Source: Erythrobacter cryptus DSM 12079 (GTDB taxonomy: Bacteria > Pseudomonadota > Alphaproteobacteria > Sphingomonadales > Sphingomonadaceae). From it: DNA of 64,000 bases. The notes under the pieces were generated by a model. That model searched no databases. It worked only from the letters and a program-made list of their open reading frames with translations, and was not told where the DNA came from. The stretch is from NCBI RefSeq assembly GCF_000422985.1, contig NZ_AUHC01000009.1, positions 1 to 64,000 of the forward strand, given 5' to 3'. Positions 1 to 8,103 of the stretch are shown in pieces. A program made the translations under genes and the position numbers. Numbering within the stretch: the stretch's first letter is position 1; each line of letters opens with the position of its first letter.

Positions 1-381
1 GCACCAGCCTCTCCCGGAACAGCCATACCGTGGTGGCATCGGGCACCCGGCCATCGAGCCCCAGGCCCAGAAACCGCTGGAACGACAGACGGTCCTTGAT
101 CTGGAACTCGCATCCCTCGTCGGAGAGCAAATAGAGCGCCTGCAGCACCAGGATCTTGAACATCATCACGGGGCAAACGGCGGTCGCCCGCCTTTGCCCC
201 GCTCGCTGCGCCGAAGTGCCACGATCAATGGCCCGCGCAACACTTCAAAATCCACCACCGACGCCAAACGCTCCAGCCGATCACCCGCCGCGCTCAGCGC
301 CGCATACCGATCCGACAGATCAAAGAAACCAGGCTGACCCACCACCATCGCCCCCGTTCGATACGGCGGCCATTGAATCAA
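1..381 (-). pseudogene. IS5-family transposase, N-terminal part, frameshifted and cut by the window edge
   Basis: Reading leftward from an ATG at 381, the first 71 codons match the usual N-terminus of one IS5 transposase subgroup (GQPGFFDLSDRYAALS, then KGGRPPF). They stop at a TGA at 166-168. The homology continues at once in the next frame from about 169 to the window edge (VMMFKILVLQALY, SFQRFLGLGLDGRVPDATT, WLFRERLV). The break sits in a run of four C on the coding strand, where a fifth C would restore GCC-CCC-GTG-ATG, so a single-base loss is the simplest explanation. The catalytic part lies outside the window. A sequencing error in the homopolymer cannot be excluded. I could not find the terminal inverted repeat with confidence. 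Confidence 0.8.
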
Positions 382-539
382 ATCAGCGCCTCAAAGGCGA
401 GAGGTTCTTCGAGGCGTCCGATTCGATGCTCGCCTTCGTCATCCGCCACCGCCACGCGCAATATGTCGATGCGCGCTTCGTGCGGCCCGGCCACTGGCTC
501 TGTGAGCGCATCCGCGCCGAGGTGCTCGCGCAGCGCTAG
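382..539 (+). pseudogene. possible C-terminal remnant of a gene cut by the IS element
   Basis: Between the transposase start and the convergent LysR gene, the plus strand is open and ends with a tract that reads like ordinary protein (RFFEASDSMLAFVIRHRHAQ, then ARFVRPGHWLCERIRAEVLA). It stops at 537-539, overlapping the end of the LysR gene by 4 bp. There is no plausible start of its own. Upstream, the same frame runs antisense through the transposase, as expected if an IS jumped into an older gene. I do not recognise the family. It may also be chance coding on GC-rich DNA. Confidence 0.2.
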
Positions 540-1360
540 GCGGTGAGAAAGGCGACGAGCGCGCGCACCTTCTTGCTGCGCCATTGCGGCGGCGGGGCGA
601 TCAGCCAATAGGCGCGCAAGGCCGGCTCGGGTTCGCCCAATGCGACGAGGCGCCCGGCAGCAAGCGCCGCCTCGGCCAGCGCCAGCGGCAACACCGTGCG
701 CCCTATCCCGGCGAGCGCCGAGGCCAGCGCCTGGCCCGGGCTGCCGGCGCGGATCGCCGGGGTGATGCCCTCATCGAGCGGCATGCCCGGCCAGTCGATC
801 CACGCCGCGCGCGCCTCGGGCGCGGCCACGGTGACCTTGAGCGCCGGGGCAAGCTGCACCCCCGGCAGATCGCCCGGCCCATCGACAAGGCGGATGGCAC
901 AATCGAGATTGGCCTCGGTGAAATCGGCGTTCTCGTCCGGCGCGAGGATGAATTGCACCTCGGGGTGCGCGTGGTGGAAGCGGGCGAGCCGGGGGCTGAG
1001 CCACTCGGCATAGAATTCGCGCGGGACGGCCAGCGTGTAGCGGTCGGAGGCCTGGCCGGCCTGCATCGCCGCGACGCTCTCCTCAAAGCGCAAGAAGCCC
1101 TCGCGCAGCGGATCGAGCCCGGCAGCGGCCTCGGGGGTGAGCTCGAGCCCCTTGGGGGTGCGGCGGAACAGGACGACGCCGAGCACGTCCTCGAGCGCGC
1201 GGATCTGCTGGCCGACCGCCGCCGGGGTCACCGCCAGTTCGTCCGCGGCGCGGGTGAAGGAGAGGTGGCGCGCGGCGGCATCGAAGACGCGCAGGGCATT
1301 GAGGGGAAGGTGGGTGCGCTTCACGGCGGCTGGCTTAGGCCCGCGCGCGCGGCCCCGCAA
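536..1360 (-). CDS. LysR-family transcriptional regulator, GcvA-like
   Basis: A 274-residue LysR-type regulator. The winged helix-turn-helix covers about residues 18-77 (LPLNALRVFDAAARHLSF, then TRAADELAVTPAAVGQQIRA), with the GcvA-subgroup pattern. A periplasmic-binding-like effector domain follows at about 105-270. The first dozen residues (rich in R, G and P) are not typical of the family, so a GTG at 1324 may be the true start. The neighbours give no clear target: apaG lies upstream on the same strand and the IS remnant downstream. The effector is not predictable from sequence. Confidence 0.85.
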   Translation of the reverse strand: MRGRARGPKPAAVKRTHLPLNALRVFDAAARHLSFTRAADELAVTPAAVGQQIRALEDVLGVVLFRRTPKGLELTPEAAAGLDPLREGFLRFEESVAAMQAGQASDRYTLAVPREFYAEWLSPRLARFHHAHPEVQFILAPDENADFTEANLDCAIRLVDGPGDLPGVQLAPALKVTVAAPEARAAWIDWPGMPLDEGITPAIRAGSPGQALASALAGIGRTVLPLALAEAALAAGRLVALGEPEPALRAYWLIAPPPQWRSKKVRALVAFLTA

Positions 1361-1408
1361 GCCTTGCCAATGCCTCGCTGCGCCGCTGGTGCGGGTGCGC
1401 GCGCAGCC

Positions 1409-1825
1409 TCAACGCGGCGGGCGGCTGCCCTCGGCGGTTTCGGGCGCCGACAGCGGGAAGAAGGGGATGCGCACCTCCACCGGCGACCCATCAGCGCGCG
1501 CGAAGGTGTAGAAGCCCTCCATCGAGCCGAAGGGGGTGGTGAGCGGGCAGCCCGAGACATAGTCATGGCTCTGCCCCGGCTGGAGCAGCGGCTGTTCGCC
1601 CACCACGCCTTCGCCATCGACGTGGTTGACCATGCCGCGCCCGTCGGTGATGCGCCAGTGCCGGCTGACGAGCCGCAGCGGCTCGTGGCTGCCGTTCTCG
1701 ATGCGGATGTGATAGACCCAGAACCACTTGCCCGCCGCCGGGTGCGACTGCTCGGGCAGGTAATTGACGGCAACCCGGACCGTGACCCCGTGGGTGGTGG
1801 CGGCGTGCTGGAAGAACTGCTTCAT
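1409..1825 (-). CDS. apaG: ApaG-family protein
   Basis: A 138-residue ApaG protein, a single fibronectin-III-like domain. ApaG is linked genetically to Co2+/Mg2+ resistance, and its molecular role is unsettled. Diagnostic stretches are HGVTVRVAVNYLPEQS near the start, YHIRIENGSHEPLRLVSRHW, and the glycine-rich QPGQSHDYVSGCPLTTPFG. The open frame reaches back to 1882, but the ATG at 1825 (MKQFFQHAATT) gives the usual family length. A short proline/arginine tail follows the domain. It lies 48 bp downstream of the codirectional frame of... nothing on its strand; its own product ends 48 bp before the LysR gene begins, so the two may be cotranscribed. Confidence 0.9.
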   Translation of the reverse strand: MKQFFQHAATTHGVTVRVAVNYLPEQSHPAAGKWFWVYHIRIENGSHEPLRLVSRHWRITDGRGMVNHVDGEGVVGEQPLLQPGQSHDYVSGCPLTTPFGSMEGFYTFARADGSPVEVRIPFFPLSAPETAEGSRPPR

Positions 1826-1956
1826 CTCATGCTCCAGACTAGCGCATCGCGCCGGCGCCACAAGGGGTTTCACGCGGACCATCCCCCAGCTATTCCGCGT
1901 TGCGGTGAAAAATCCCGGTTGGCCGGGCGATCATCACGCGCCTATGTGTCGCGCGC

Positions 1957-2685
1957 ATGAACAGGCCGCCTGCCCTTCCCCGCCACGCGCACGCGCGCAC
2001 CCGCCGCCAGGTGCTTGGGGGCGCGGCGGCGGGGATGCTGGCGGGCCTGCTTGGCGGCTGCGCCACCTGTTCGGCGCCTCCTTCCCTGCCGCTGTCCGGC
2101 CCGCCGGTCGATCCCGCCGCCGATCTTGCGCCCGATCTGGTTGATCTTGCCCGCTTCGATCCGCGCCTCAGGTTCGACATCCGCTATGCCACGAGCGCCA
2201 ATTTCATGGGCCGGGTACTCTACCCCGTCGCCCGCGCGCTCGCCCAGCGCCCGGTGGCCGAAGCGCTGGCGCGCGTGCAGACGAGGGCCGAGGCACATGG
2301 CTATGGCCTGCTAATCTTTGATGCCTATCGCCCCTGGCGCATCACCCGGGCGATGTGGGAGGCAACGCCGCCGGAAAAGCGCGAATTCGTCGCCGATCCG
2401 GCGGTCGGCTCGCGCCACAACCGCGGCGCCTCGATCGACCTCACCCTCCACCGCAACGGGGTCGAGGTGGCGATGCCATCTGCCTACGACGATTTCACCC
2501 CGGCAGCCTATCGCAGCAACAGTGCTGCCCCGCCCGCGGCGCTGGCCGCGAGCCGGATGCTCGAGAGCTGGATGGTGGCCGAGGGCTTCGTGCCGCTCGC
2601 CAACGAATGGTGGCACTATGACTGGGCCGAATGGCGCCGCTATCCGATGATGGACGTGCCGCTCGAGGAAGCGGCGGCGAGCTAG
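1957..2685 (+). CDS. D-alanyl-D-alanine dipeptidase, VanX/M15D type, lipoprotein
   Basis: A 242-residue zinc dipeptidase of peptidase family M15D, which cleaves D-Ala-D-Ala. The N-terminus has a twin arginine (R16-R17), a hydrophobic stretch and a lipobox ending LLGGC with Cys35, so a lipid-anchored envelope enzyme is likely, possibly Tat-exported. Zinc ligands of the family are visible: His154 and Asp161 in SRHNRGASID, and Glu217/His220 in NEWWHYDW; FDAYRPWR is the conserved substrate-site arginine motif. In an organism without a van cluster such enzymes are usually assigned to peptidoglycan turnover or D-amino acid recycling. It converges on the isomerase gene, with ends 4 bp apart. Confidence 0.88.
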   Translation: MNRPPALPRHAHARTRRQVLGGAAAGMLAGLLGGCATCSAPPSLPLSGPPVDPAADLAPDLVDLARFDPRLRFDIRYATSANFMGRVLYPVARALAQRPVAEALARVQTRAEAHGYGLLIFDAYRPWRITRAMWEATPPEKREFVADPAVGSRHNRGASIDLTLHRNGVEVAMPSAYDDFTPAAYRSNSAAPPAALAASRMLESWMVAEGFVPLANEWWHYDWAEWRRYPMMDVPLEEAAAS

Positions 2686-2689
2686 GGCC

Positions 2690-3313
2690 TCACCCCTCGG
2701 CCAGCAATTCCTCGATCTGGCCGAGGCGTTCCTTGCCGAAGAACATCTCGTCCGGCTTGCCCGCCCGGCGCACCCACATGGTGGGGATGCCAAAGGCGCC
2801 GCGCGCCACCACGCGATCGGTGTTGGCGGCAAGGCCCTGCTTCACCGCCTCGCTCTGCGCGCGGGAAAGAAGATCGGCGGCATCGAACCCCGCCGCCGCC
2901 ACCGCCGCGCCGATCGCCTCGGGCGCGGCGATGTCGATATTCTCCTCCCACACCGCGCGCAGCAGGCATTCGGCAAAGGTGACCCCGCGGCCATCCTCAT
3001 CCGCGGCGTAAAGCATGCGCTGCAAGGTGATCGAATTGAAGGGAAATTGTGGGTGCATGCGATAGCGGGCAAGGCCGTGGCGGGCGATGAAGCGCTGCAT
3101 CTCGAGCAGCGCATATTCATTCTTGCCCTTGATTGCGGCATCGCGGACCATCGGCGGGGCATTGCCGGTGAGGCGGTGCATCCCGGCAAGAAACACCGGG
3201 ATCACATCAAGACCGGCCTCGTAGCGATCGAGCAGCTCGCGCAGCGGCCACCAGACGAGGTAGGCATTGGGGCTGACGATATCGAAAACCAGTTCCACCC
3301 GCGCTGCCATCAC
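2690..3313 (-). CDS. 2-hydroxychromene-2-carboxylate isomerase family protein (DsbA-like fold)
   Basis: A 207-residue thioredoxin-fold protein of the HCCA isomerase / kappa-class GST family, using glutathione as cofactor. The N-terminal FDIVSPNAYLVWWPL carries the serine that replaces the DsbA cysteine; the C-terminal half (GAFGIPTMWVRRAG, then MFFGKERLGQIEELLA) is the typical domain ending. The classic enzyme works in naphthalene degradation, but no aromatic-degradation genes are here, so the substrate is open. It starts 9 bp after metZ stops and is probably the last gene of a tetR-metZ-isomerase operon. Confidence 0.85.
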   Translation of the reverse strand: MMAARVELVFDIVSPNAYLVWWPLRELLDRYEAGLDVIPVFLAGMHRLTGNAPPMVRDAAIKGKNEYALLEMQRFIARHGLARYRMHPQFPFNSITLQRMLYAADEDGRGVTFAECLLRAVWEENIDIAAPEAIGAAVAAAGFDAADLLSRAQSEAVKQGLAANTDRVVARGAFGIPTMWVRRAGKPDEMFFGKERLGQIEELLAEG

Positions 3314-3322
3314 CGCTCTCCC

Positions 3323-4540
3323 CTAGATCCCCGCCGCGGCGAGCGCCTGATCCATGTCCTCGATCAGGTCCTGGATATCCTCAAGCCCCACGTTGATGCG
3401 CAAGAGGCCCTCGGTGACGCCCATTTCGGCCCGGGCCTCGGCGCCCATATTGGCATGGGTGGTCGAGGCCGGGTGGCACATCAGGCTGCGGGCATCGCCG
3501 ATATTGTTGGAAATGTCGATGAGCTCGAGCGCATCGAGCACGGCAAAGGCGCGTTCGCGGGTGCCGACATCGAAGGCAAAGATCGGCCCCGTCGCTTCCA
3601 TCTGCGCTTTGGCAAGCTGGTGGCGTGGGTGGCTTTCGAGCCCGGGATGGAGCATCCGCCCGCCCGCCGCGGTGATGCGCGGTTCGAGAAAGCGCCCCAG
3701 CGCCACCGCCTGTTCGGATTGCTTGTGGGCGCGCAAGGGCAGCGTTTCCAGCCCCTTCAGCACCACCCAGGCGTTGAAAGGGCTGAGCGTGGGGCCGGTG
3801 TTGCGCTGGAAGGGCAGCAGCACCTCCTCGATCCACTGCTTCGTGCCGCAGATCGCCCCGGCCAGCACCCTTCCCTGCCCGTCCATCAGCTTGGTGGCGG
3901 AATAGGCCACGACATCGGCGCCGAAGGCCATCGGCCGCTGGAGCGCGGGCGAGGCGAAGGCATTATCGACCACGGTGGTGATGCCATGCGCCCTGGCAAG
4001 GCCGCAGACAAAGCCGAGATCGACAATGTCGAGCGTGGGGTTGGCCGGGGTTTCGAAGAAGAACACCCGGGTGTTGGGGCGGATCGCGGCCTCCCAGGCG
4101 GCATTGTCGGCGCTGTCAATCACCGTGGTTGCAATGCCGAAGCGCGGCAGCAGGCTGTCCACCAGCCAGCGGCAGGAACCGAAGGCGGCGCGCGCAGCAA
4201 CCACGTGATCGCCGGCCTTGAGCTGGCACAGCAGCGCCGCGGTCATCGCCGCCATGCCGCTCGCCTGAGCGCGGGCGGCCTCGGCCCCCTCCATCAGCGC
4301 GATGCGCTCCTCGAGCATGGCGACGGTGGGGTTCTGCAGGCGCGAATAGGTCATGCCCTCGGCCTCGCCGGCAAAGCGCGCGGCGACGGTGGCGGCATCA
4401 TCATAGGTATAGCCCGAGGTGAGAAACAGCGCCTCGCTGGTCTCGCCGTGTTCGGAGCGCCAGGTGCCGCCGCGCAGCGCCCGGGTGGCAGGGCGCCAGC
4501 GGGCGGTGGCGGCGCGGTTCATGCCGGTGGTCTTCTTCAT
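3323..4540 (-). CDS. metZ: O-succinylhomoserine sulfhydrylase
   Basis: A 405-residue Cys/Met-metabolism PLP enzyme that makes homocysteine directly from O-succinylhomoserine and sulfide. Visible are the active-site pocket SRLQNPT, the PLP-phosphate region ASGMAAMTA, the VVDNAFASPALQRP segment and the Schiff-base lysine K217 in VAYSATKLMDG. The open frame extends to 4792, but the ATG at 4540 matches family length and avoids overlapping the upstream tetR gene, which ends 11 bp away. No SAM riboswitch can precede it because the gene is internal to an operon; control probably passes to the TetR protein or a promoter within tetR. The distinction from cystathionine gamma-synthase rests on overall family resemblance. 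Confidence 0.9.
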   Translation of the reverse strand: MKKTTGMNRAATARWRPATRALRGGTWRSEHGETSEALFLTSGYTYDDAATVAARFAGEAEGMTYSRLQNPTVAMLEERIALMEGAEAARAQASGMAAMTAALLCQLKAGDHVVAARAAFGSCRWLVDSLLPRFGIATTVIDSADNAAWEAAIRPNTRVFFFETPANPTLDIVDLGFVCGLARAHGITTVVDNAFASPALQRPMAFGADVVAYSATKLMDGQGRVLAGAICGTKQWIEEVLLPFQRNTGPTLSPFNAWVVLKGLETLPLRAHKQSEQAVALGRFLEPRITAAGGRMLHPGLESHPRHQLAKAQMEATGPIFAFDVGTRERAFAVLDALELIDISNNIGDARSLMCHPASTTHANMGAEARAEMGVTEGLLRINVGLEDIQDLIEDMDQALAAAGI

Positions 4541-4551
4541 GGCGCGGGTCT

Positions 4552-5112
4552 CTAGGGCGCGATCAGCCCGGCGGCAAGCAGGCCCGCGCGCGCCCTGTCG
4601 CCCTGGCCGAGCGCGCCGAGCATCAGGCTGCCCTCGATCAGGGTGAGCAGATAGCTTGCCCCGCCATCGGGGTCGGGATCGCCCGCGGGCATGTGGCCGA
4701 CAAGCCAGGCGTGCAAGCGATCGACCATCGCCCGCGCCGCCGCGCGAAAGCCCGGCAGATCGCGCGCCGCCCCGGCGACGATCTCCCACCACAGTGTCAG
4801 GAACGGAGCCATCGCCGGATCGGCGTTGTGCGCGAGGATCCGCGCGAGCAGTGCCTGGCGGCTCGCCGGGCGGTCGGCCGCGAGCAGGTTGTCGAGCTGC
4901 GCGGCATAGATACCGGCAAGATGCTGAAGCAGGTCGATGATCAGCGCTTCCTTGGTGCCGAAGTGATAAATCAGCATCCGGTCAGAGGTGCCCGCCGCGC
5001 GCGCGAGCGGGCGCAGGCTGGCCTGGCCAAGCCCATGGGCGAGCACATGGGCGGCAAGCCGCGGCAGCAGGCTCTCTTTCGTCATCGGAGGCTTTTTCGG
5101 GCGGCGCGCCAT
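4552..5112 (-). CDS. TetR/AcrR-family transcriptional regulator
   Basis: A 186-residue TetR repressor. The helix-turn-helix (LRPLARAAGTSDRMLIYHFG) lies at about residues 30-50, followed by an all-helical ligand domain. The frame is open to 5160, but the start at 5112 (MARRPKKPP) is preferred because an upstream start would run through the perfect palindrome at 5152-5169, which looks like the repressor's own operator. It heads a leftward operon with metZ and an HCCA isomerase-like gene, and is divergent from a small membrane protein gene. Autoregulation plus control of that gene is the usual arrangement. The ligand is unknown. Confidence 0.88.
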   Translation of the reverse strand: MARRPKKPPMTKESLLPRLAAHVLAHGLGQASLRPLARAAGTSDRMLIYHFGTKEALIIDLLQHLAGIYAAQLDNLLAADRPASRQALLARILAHNADPAMAPFLTLWWEIVAGAARDLPGFRAAARAMVDRLHAWLVGHMPAGDPDPDGGASYLLTLIEGSLMLGALGQGDRARAGLLAAGLIAP

Positions 5113-5151
5113 GGCGGGCTTGTAGCGGGGAGAGGGGCTTGCTACCAGCCT

Positions 5152-5169
5152 ATGTAGCATTCGCTACAT
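5152..5169. promoter_or_regulatory. candidate TetR operator, 7-bp inverted repeat
   Basis: ATGTAGC and GCTACAT form a perfect 7-bp inverted repeat with a 4-bp spacer (ATTC). It lies 40 bp upstream of the tetR start and 24 bp upstream of the divergent membrane-protein start. Partial half-sites recur nearby (TGTAGCG at 5121, GCTACC at 5141). Position and symmetry are typical for a TetR site controlling both directions. Confidence 0.65.
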
Positions 5170-5192
5170 TAACCTAATCAGGGAGAACCGCC

Positions 5193-5600
5193 ATGCCTGA
5201 CCATCTCACCCCCTTTCTTGCGCTCGCCGGCGGCGGGCTGGTGTGCGCTGTGGTAGCCATCCTTGTCGCAGCGCTGCGCCCTGGCGCGCCGGGCGCGCCG
5301 CTGCTGGCGGGCGCGCTTTCGGCAGGCTTTGCCGCCTTCACCGCCGTCACCATCGCCACCGAGGGGGTCTTTCCGGTGATCCTCAACCACACCAGCAACC
5401 TGTGGGGGGTGCAGGTGTGGTGGGACCTGCTGTTTTCGCTCGGCATCGCCACCTTCCTGGTGCTGCCGCGGGCGCGGGCGGCGGGGATGAGGATCTGGCC
5501 GTGGATCGCGCTCATCCTCGCAACCGCCAGCATCGGGCTTCTGGCCATGTGCGCGCGGCTGTTCTGGCTCGAGCGGCAGGCGGGTGCGGCAAAGCCATGA
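5193..5600 (+). CDS. small integral membrane protein, function unknown
   Basis: A 135-residue protein with four predicted membrane helices, at about residues 8-28, 36-58, 76-93 and 101-123. There are no catalytic motifs and I do not recognise the family. The start follows a good ribosome site (GGGAG, about 8 bp upstream). It is transcribed divergently from tetR across the palindrome at 5152-5169, so it is the most likely regulated target of that repressor. The downstream glycosyltransferase frame overlaps its end if that gene starts at 5584. Confidence 0.7.
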   Translation: MPDHLTPFLALAGGGLVCAVVAILVAALRPGAPGAPLLAGALSAGFAAFTAVTIATEGVFPVILNHTSNLWGVQVWWDLLFSLGIATFLVLPRARAAGMRIWPWIALILATASIGLLAMCARLFWLERQAGAAKP

Positions 5601-5670
5601 TGTGAGGCGCAAAATGGCGCCACAAGGGCGCTTGCCCTTGCCGGCGGCCCCGCCTAAGCGCGGCGGCGCC

Positions 5671-7008
5671 ATGGCTCGCGGCCGCGCCTCCCCTCCTCCC
5701 CCCGATCGCCTGCCCGCGCCGCGGCCGCGCGATCCGCTGGTCTGGTGCCTGCTGATCACCGCGCTCTTTGCGCTCCTCGCTGGCTGGCGCCTTGCGATCC
5801 CCGGCAAGCCCTATTTCGACGAGGTGCATTACCTGCCCGCCGCGCGCGAAATCGTGCAACTGTTTGAGACCGGCGCGGGCGCCTATCTCAACCGTGAGCA
5901 TCCGCTTCTCGGCAAGACCCTGATTGCGCTGGGGATGATGCTGGCGGGCGACAATCCGATCGGTTGGCGCATCATGCCCCTGCTGCTCGGCACGCTCGCC
6001 CTGTTCGCGGCGATGCGGGCGCTGTGGCACGCGAGCGGCGAGCGTTTTGCCACGCTCGGCTTCGGGGTGCTGCTCGCAACCGGGTTTCACCTCTTCATCC
6101 AGTCGCGCATCGCCATGCTCGATATTGCCATGGCGGCCTTCCTCGCGCTTGCCGCCTGGCAATTTGCCGCAGCGATCCGCGCGCCCGAAACCGGGCGCTG
6201 GCGCCTCGCGCTCACCGGGATTGCGCTTGGCCTTGCGCTCGGGGCCAAGTGGAACGCCGCCCCGCTTGCGGTGCTGCCGGGGCTCGTGTTCCTCATCGCC
6301 CGGGCGCTCGCCGGGCGGCGGCGCCTGCTGTTGAGCCGCCGCGGCGCCCCGGTGCCGGGGATCACCCTGATCGAGGCCGGCCTGTGGCTCGGGGTGGTGC
6401 CGCTGGTGACCTACGCCCTCACCTTCCTGCCGGGCTACTGGCTTGCCGCGCCGCTCCACCCCTCGCCGCTCGCCGCGCAGGGGCTGATCGGCTTTCACCG
6501 CGAAATCTTCGCGCTGCAAAGCCAGCTGATGACCCCGCACCAATATATGAGCCGCTGGCCGCAATGGGTGCTCAACACCCGCGCGGTCTGGTATCTCTAC
6601 GAGCCGGTCGACGGGGCGCAGCGCGGGGTGCTGCTGATCGGCAATCCGCTGACCATGCTCGCGGGCCTGCCCGCGCTCCTCTGGTGCCTTGCCAGCGGCG
6701 CCTGGCGCGGGGATTGGGCGCGGCTCAGCGTGGTGATCGGCTATGGCGCCAGCCTTGGCCTGTGGCTCGTGGCGCCCAAGCCGGTGCAGTTCTATTATCA
6801 CTATTTCGTGCCGAGCTTCTTCCTGCTCGCGGCGCTGGCGCTTGCTGCCAGCGATCTTGCCCGCGACCGCCGCACCGCCTGGCTCGGCTGGGGCATCCTG
6901 GCCGGATCGATAGCGGTGTTTGCCTGGTTCTTCCCCATCATCGCCGCCCTGCCGCTTGCCGGGCGCGAGAGCTATGTCACCTGGATGTGGCTTGACGGCT
7001 GGCGCTAG
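5671..7008 (+). CDS. PMT-type (GT39-like) membrane glycosyltransferase
   Basis: A 445-residue polytopic protein resembling the dolichyl-phosphate-mannose-protein mannosyltransferase family. After an Arg/Pro-rich cytoplasmic start and the first helix comes GKPYFDEVHYLPAAREI, the periplasmic loop with the acidic pair (Asp-Glu) used for catalysis in GT39/GT83 enzymes. About ten hydrophobic segments follow. It probably moves a sugar from a polyprenyl phosphate to a protein or lipid in the periplasm. The frame is open to an ATG at 5584 overlapping the upstream gene; the ATG at 5671 gives a more usual N-terminus. It converges (4-bp overlap) on a GT2/GtrA gene that could make the lipid-linked sugar donor. 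Confidence 0.82.
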   Translation: MARGRASPPPPDRLPAPRPRDPLVWCLLITALFALLAGWRLAIPGKPYFDEVHYLPAAREIVQLFETGAGAYLNREHPLLGKTLIALGMMLAGDNPIGWRIMPLLLGTLALFAAMRALWHASGERFATLGFGVLLATGFHLFIQSRIAMLDIAMAAFLALAAWQFAAAIRAPETGRWRLALTGIALGLALGAKWNAAPLAVLPGLVFLIARALAGRRRLLLSRRGAPVPGITLIEAGLWLGVVPLVTYALTFLPGYWLAAPLHPSPLAAQGLIGFHREIFALQSQLMTPHQYMSRWPQWVLNTRAVWYLYEPVDGAQRGVLLIGNPLTMLAGLPALLWCLASGAWRGDWARLSVVIGYGASLGLWLVAPKPVQFYYHYFVPSFFLLAALALAASDLARDRRTAWLGWGILAGSIAVFAWFFPIIAALPLAGRESYVTWMWLDGWR

Positions 7009-8099
7009 AAGCGGCCCCAGACAAAGCGGCTCGAGAGCGCATAGTTCCACACCGAGCCAACCAGGATCCCGGCAAGCGCGGCCAGCGCCCAGAACACCCC
7101 CCGGCCTTCAAGGAAGGTTGCCACTGCGACATTGGCAAAGGCCCCGACCGCGCAGGTGGCGATGAACCCCGCCCAGCCGCGCAGCAGCGCCCAGGCGCCG
7201 CGCAGGCGCTGATCGCGATAGGTGAGCCAGTTGTTGAGCCAGAAATTGAAGCTCATCGCCACCAGCACCGCCGCGGTCTGCGCCAGGGCAAAGCGGTGGC
7301 CGACGAGGAACAACAGGCTGGAGAGCACGATGAAATGCACCACCACGCCGAGCGCGCCGACGGTGCCGAACAGGGCAAAGCGGGTGGGGATCACCTTGCC
7401 GAAGGTCTTGTCATAGAGGCCGGCAAGAAAATCGAACAGAATGGCGCGGTCCAGCTTGCTTTCTCCTTCGCGGCGGGCGGCAAAATCGAGCGGGAATTCC
7501 TTGACCGCAAGCGGCCTTTCGCTGGTGGCGAGCAGATCGAGCAGGATCTTAAAGCCAATCCCCGAAAGCCGCGGGGCGAGCGCGCGAGCGGTGGCGGCAG
7601 GGAGCATGAAATAGCCGCTCATCGGATCGCTGAGCGCCACCCCGGTGAGCCGCCGGGCAAGGCCATTGGCAAGGCTCGAGAGCTGCTCGCGCTCGGGCGC
7701 GGCCCAGCGCGCGGTGCTCGCGCCTTCAGCAAAGCGGCTGGCAACGCAGATCTCGGCCTCACCCGCCTCGAGCGCAGCGAGCATGAGCGGCAGCAGCGCC
7801 GGATCGTGCTGGTGATCGGCGTCCATCACCGCGACATAGGGCGCGGCGGTGGCGCAAAAGCCCTCGATCGCAGCGCTCGCCAGGCCCCGGCGCCCGATGC
7901 GCTGGATCACCCGCACGCGCGGATCGGCAAGGGCAAGGGCGCGCGCCTCATCCGCCGTGCCATCGCGGCTGTCATCATCGACGATGATCACCTCCCAATC
8001 CGCTTGATCGCCCATCGCCGCGGCGATCCTCTCGATCAGCGGGGCAAGGTTGCCGCGCTCGTTGAGCGTGGGCAGGATGATCGCAAGCCGCAAGGCCAT
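7005..8099 (-). CDS. GT2 glycosyltransferase fused to a GtrA-like domain (polyprenyl-phosphate mannose synthase type)
   Basis: A 364-residue protein. Residues 1-230 form a GT2 domain like dolichol-phosphate mannosyltransferase: IILPTLNERGNL, the VDDDSRDGTADE nucleotide site and the metal-binding VMDADHQHDP. Residues 240-364 are four membrane helices of a GtrA-like module (RFALFGTVGALGVVVHF, then FNFWLNNWLTYRDQRLRG). Such fusions make polyprenyl-phosphate sugars at the inner membrane and may help flip them. The start at 8099 follows leuB by 4 bp, so it is the last gene of the ubiK-recO-leuB series. Confidence 0.88.
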   Translation of the reverse strand: MALRLAIILPTLNERGNLAPLIERIAAAMGDQADWEVIIVDDDSRDGTADEARALALADPRVRVIQRIGRRGLASAAIEGFCATAAPYVAVMDADHQHDPALLPLMLAALEAGEAEICVASRFAEGASTARWAAPEREQLSSLANGLARRLTGVALSDPMSGYFMLPAATARALAPRLSGIGFKILLDLLATSERPLAVKEFPLDFAARREGESKLDRAILFDFLAGLYDKTFGKVIPTRFALFGTVGALGVVVHFIVLSSLLFLVGHRFALAQTAAVLVAMSFNFWLNNWLTYRDQRLRGAWALLRGWAGFIATCAVGAFANVAVATFLEGRGVFWALAALAGILVGSVWNYALSSRFVWGRF

Positions 8100-8103
8100 G
8101 GCG

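Noticed and set aside
3323..5193. A SAM riboswitch for metZ
   Set aside because: metZ follows tetR by 11 bp and the tetR leader is too short and lacks the conserved core.
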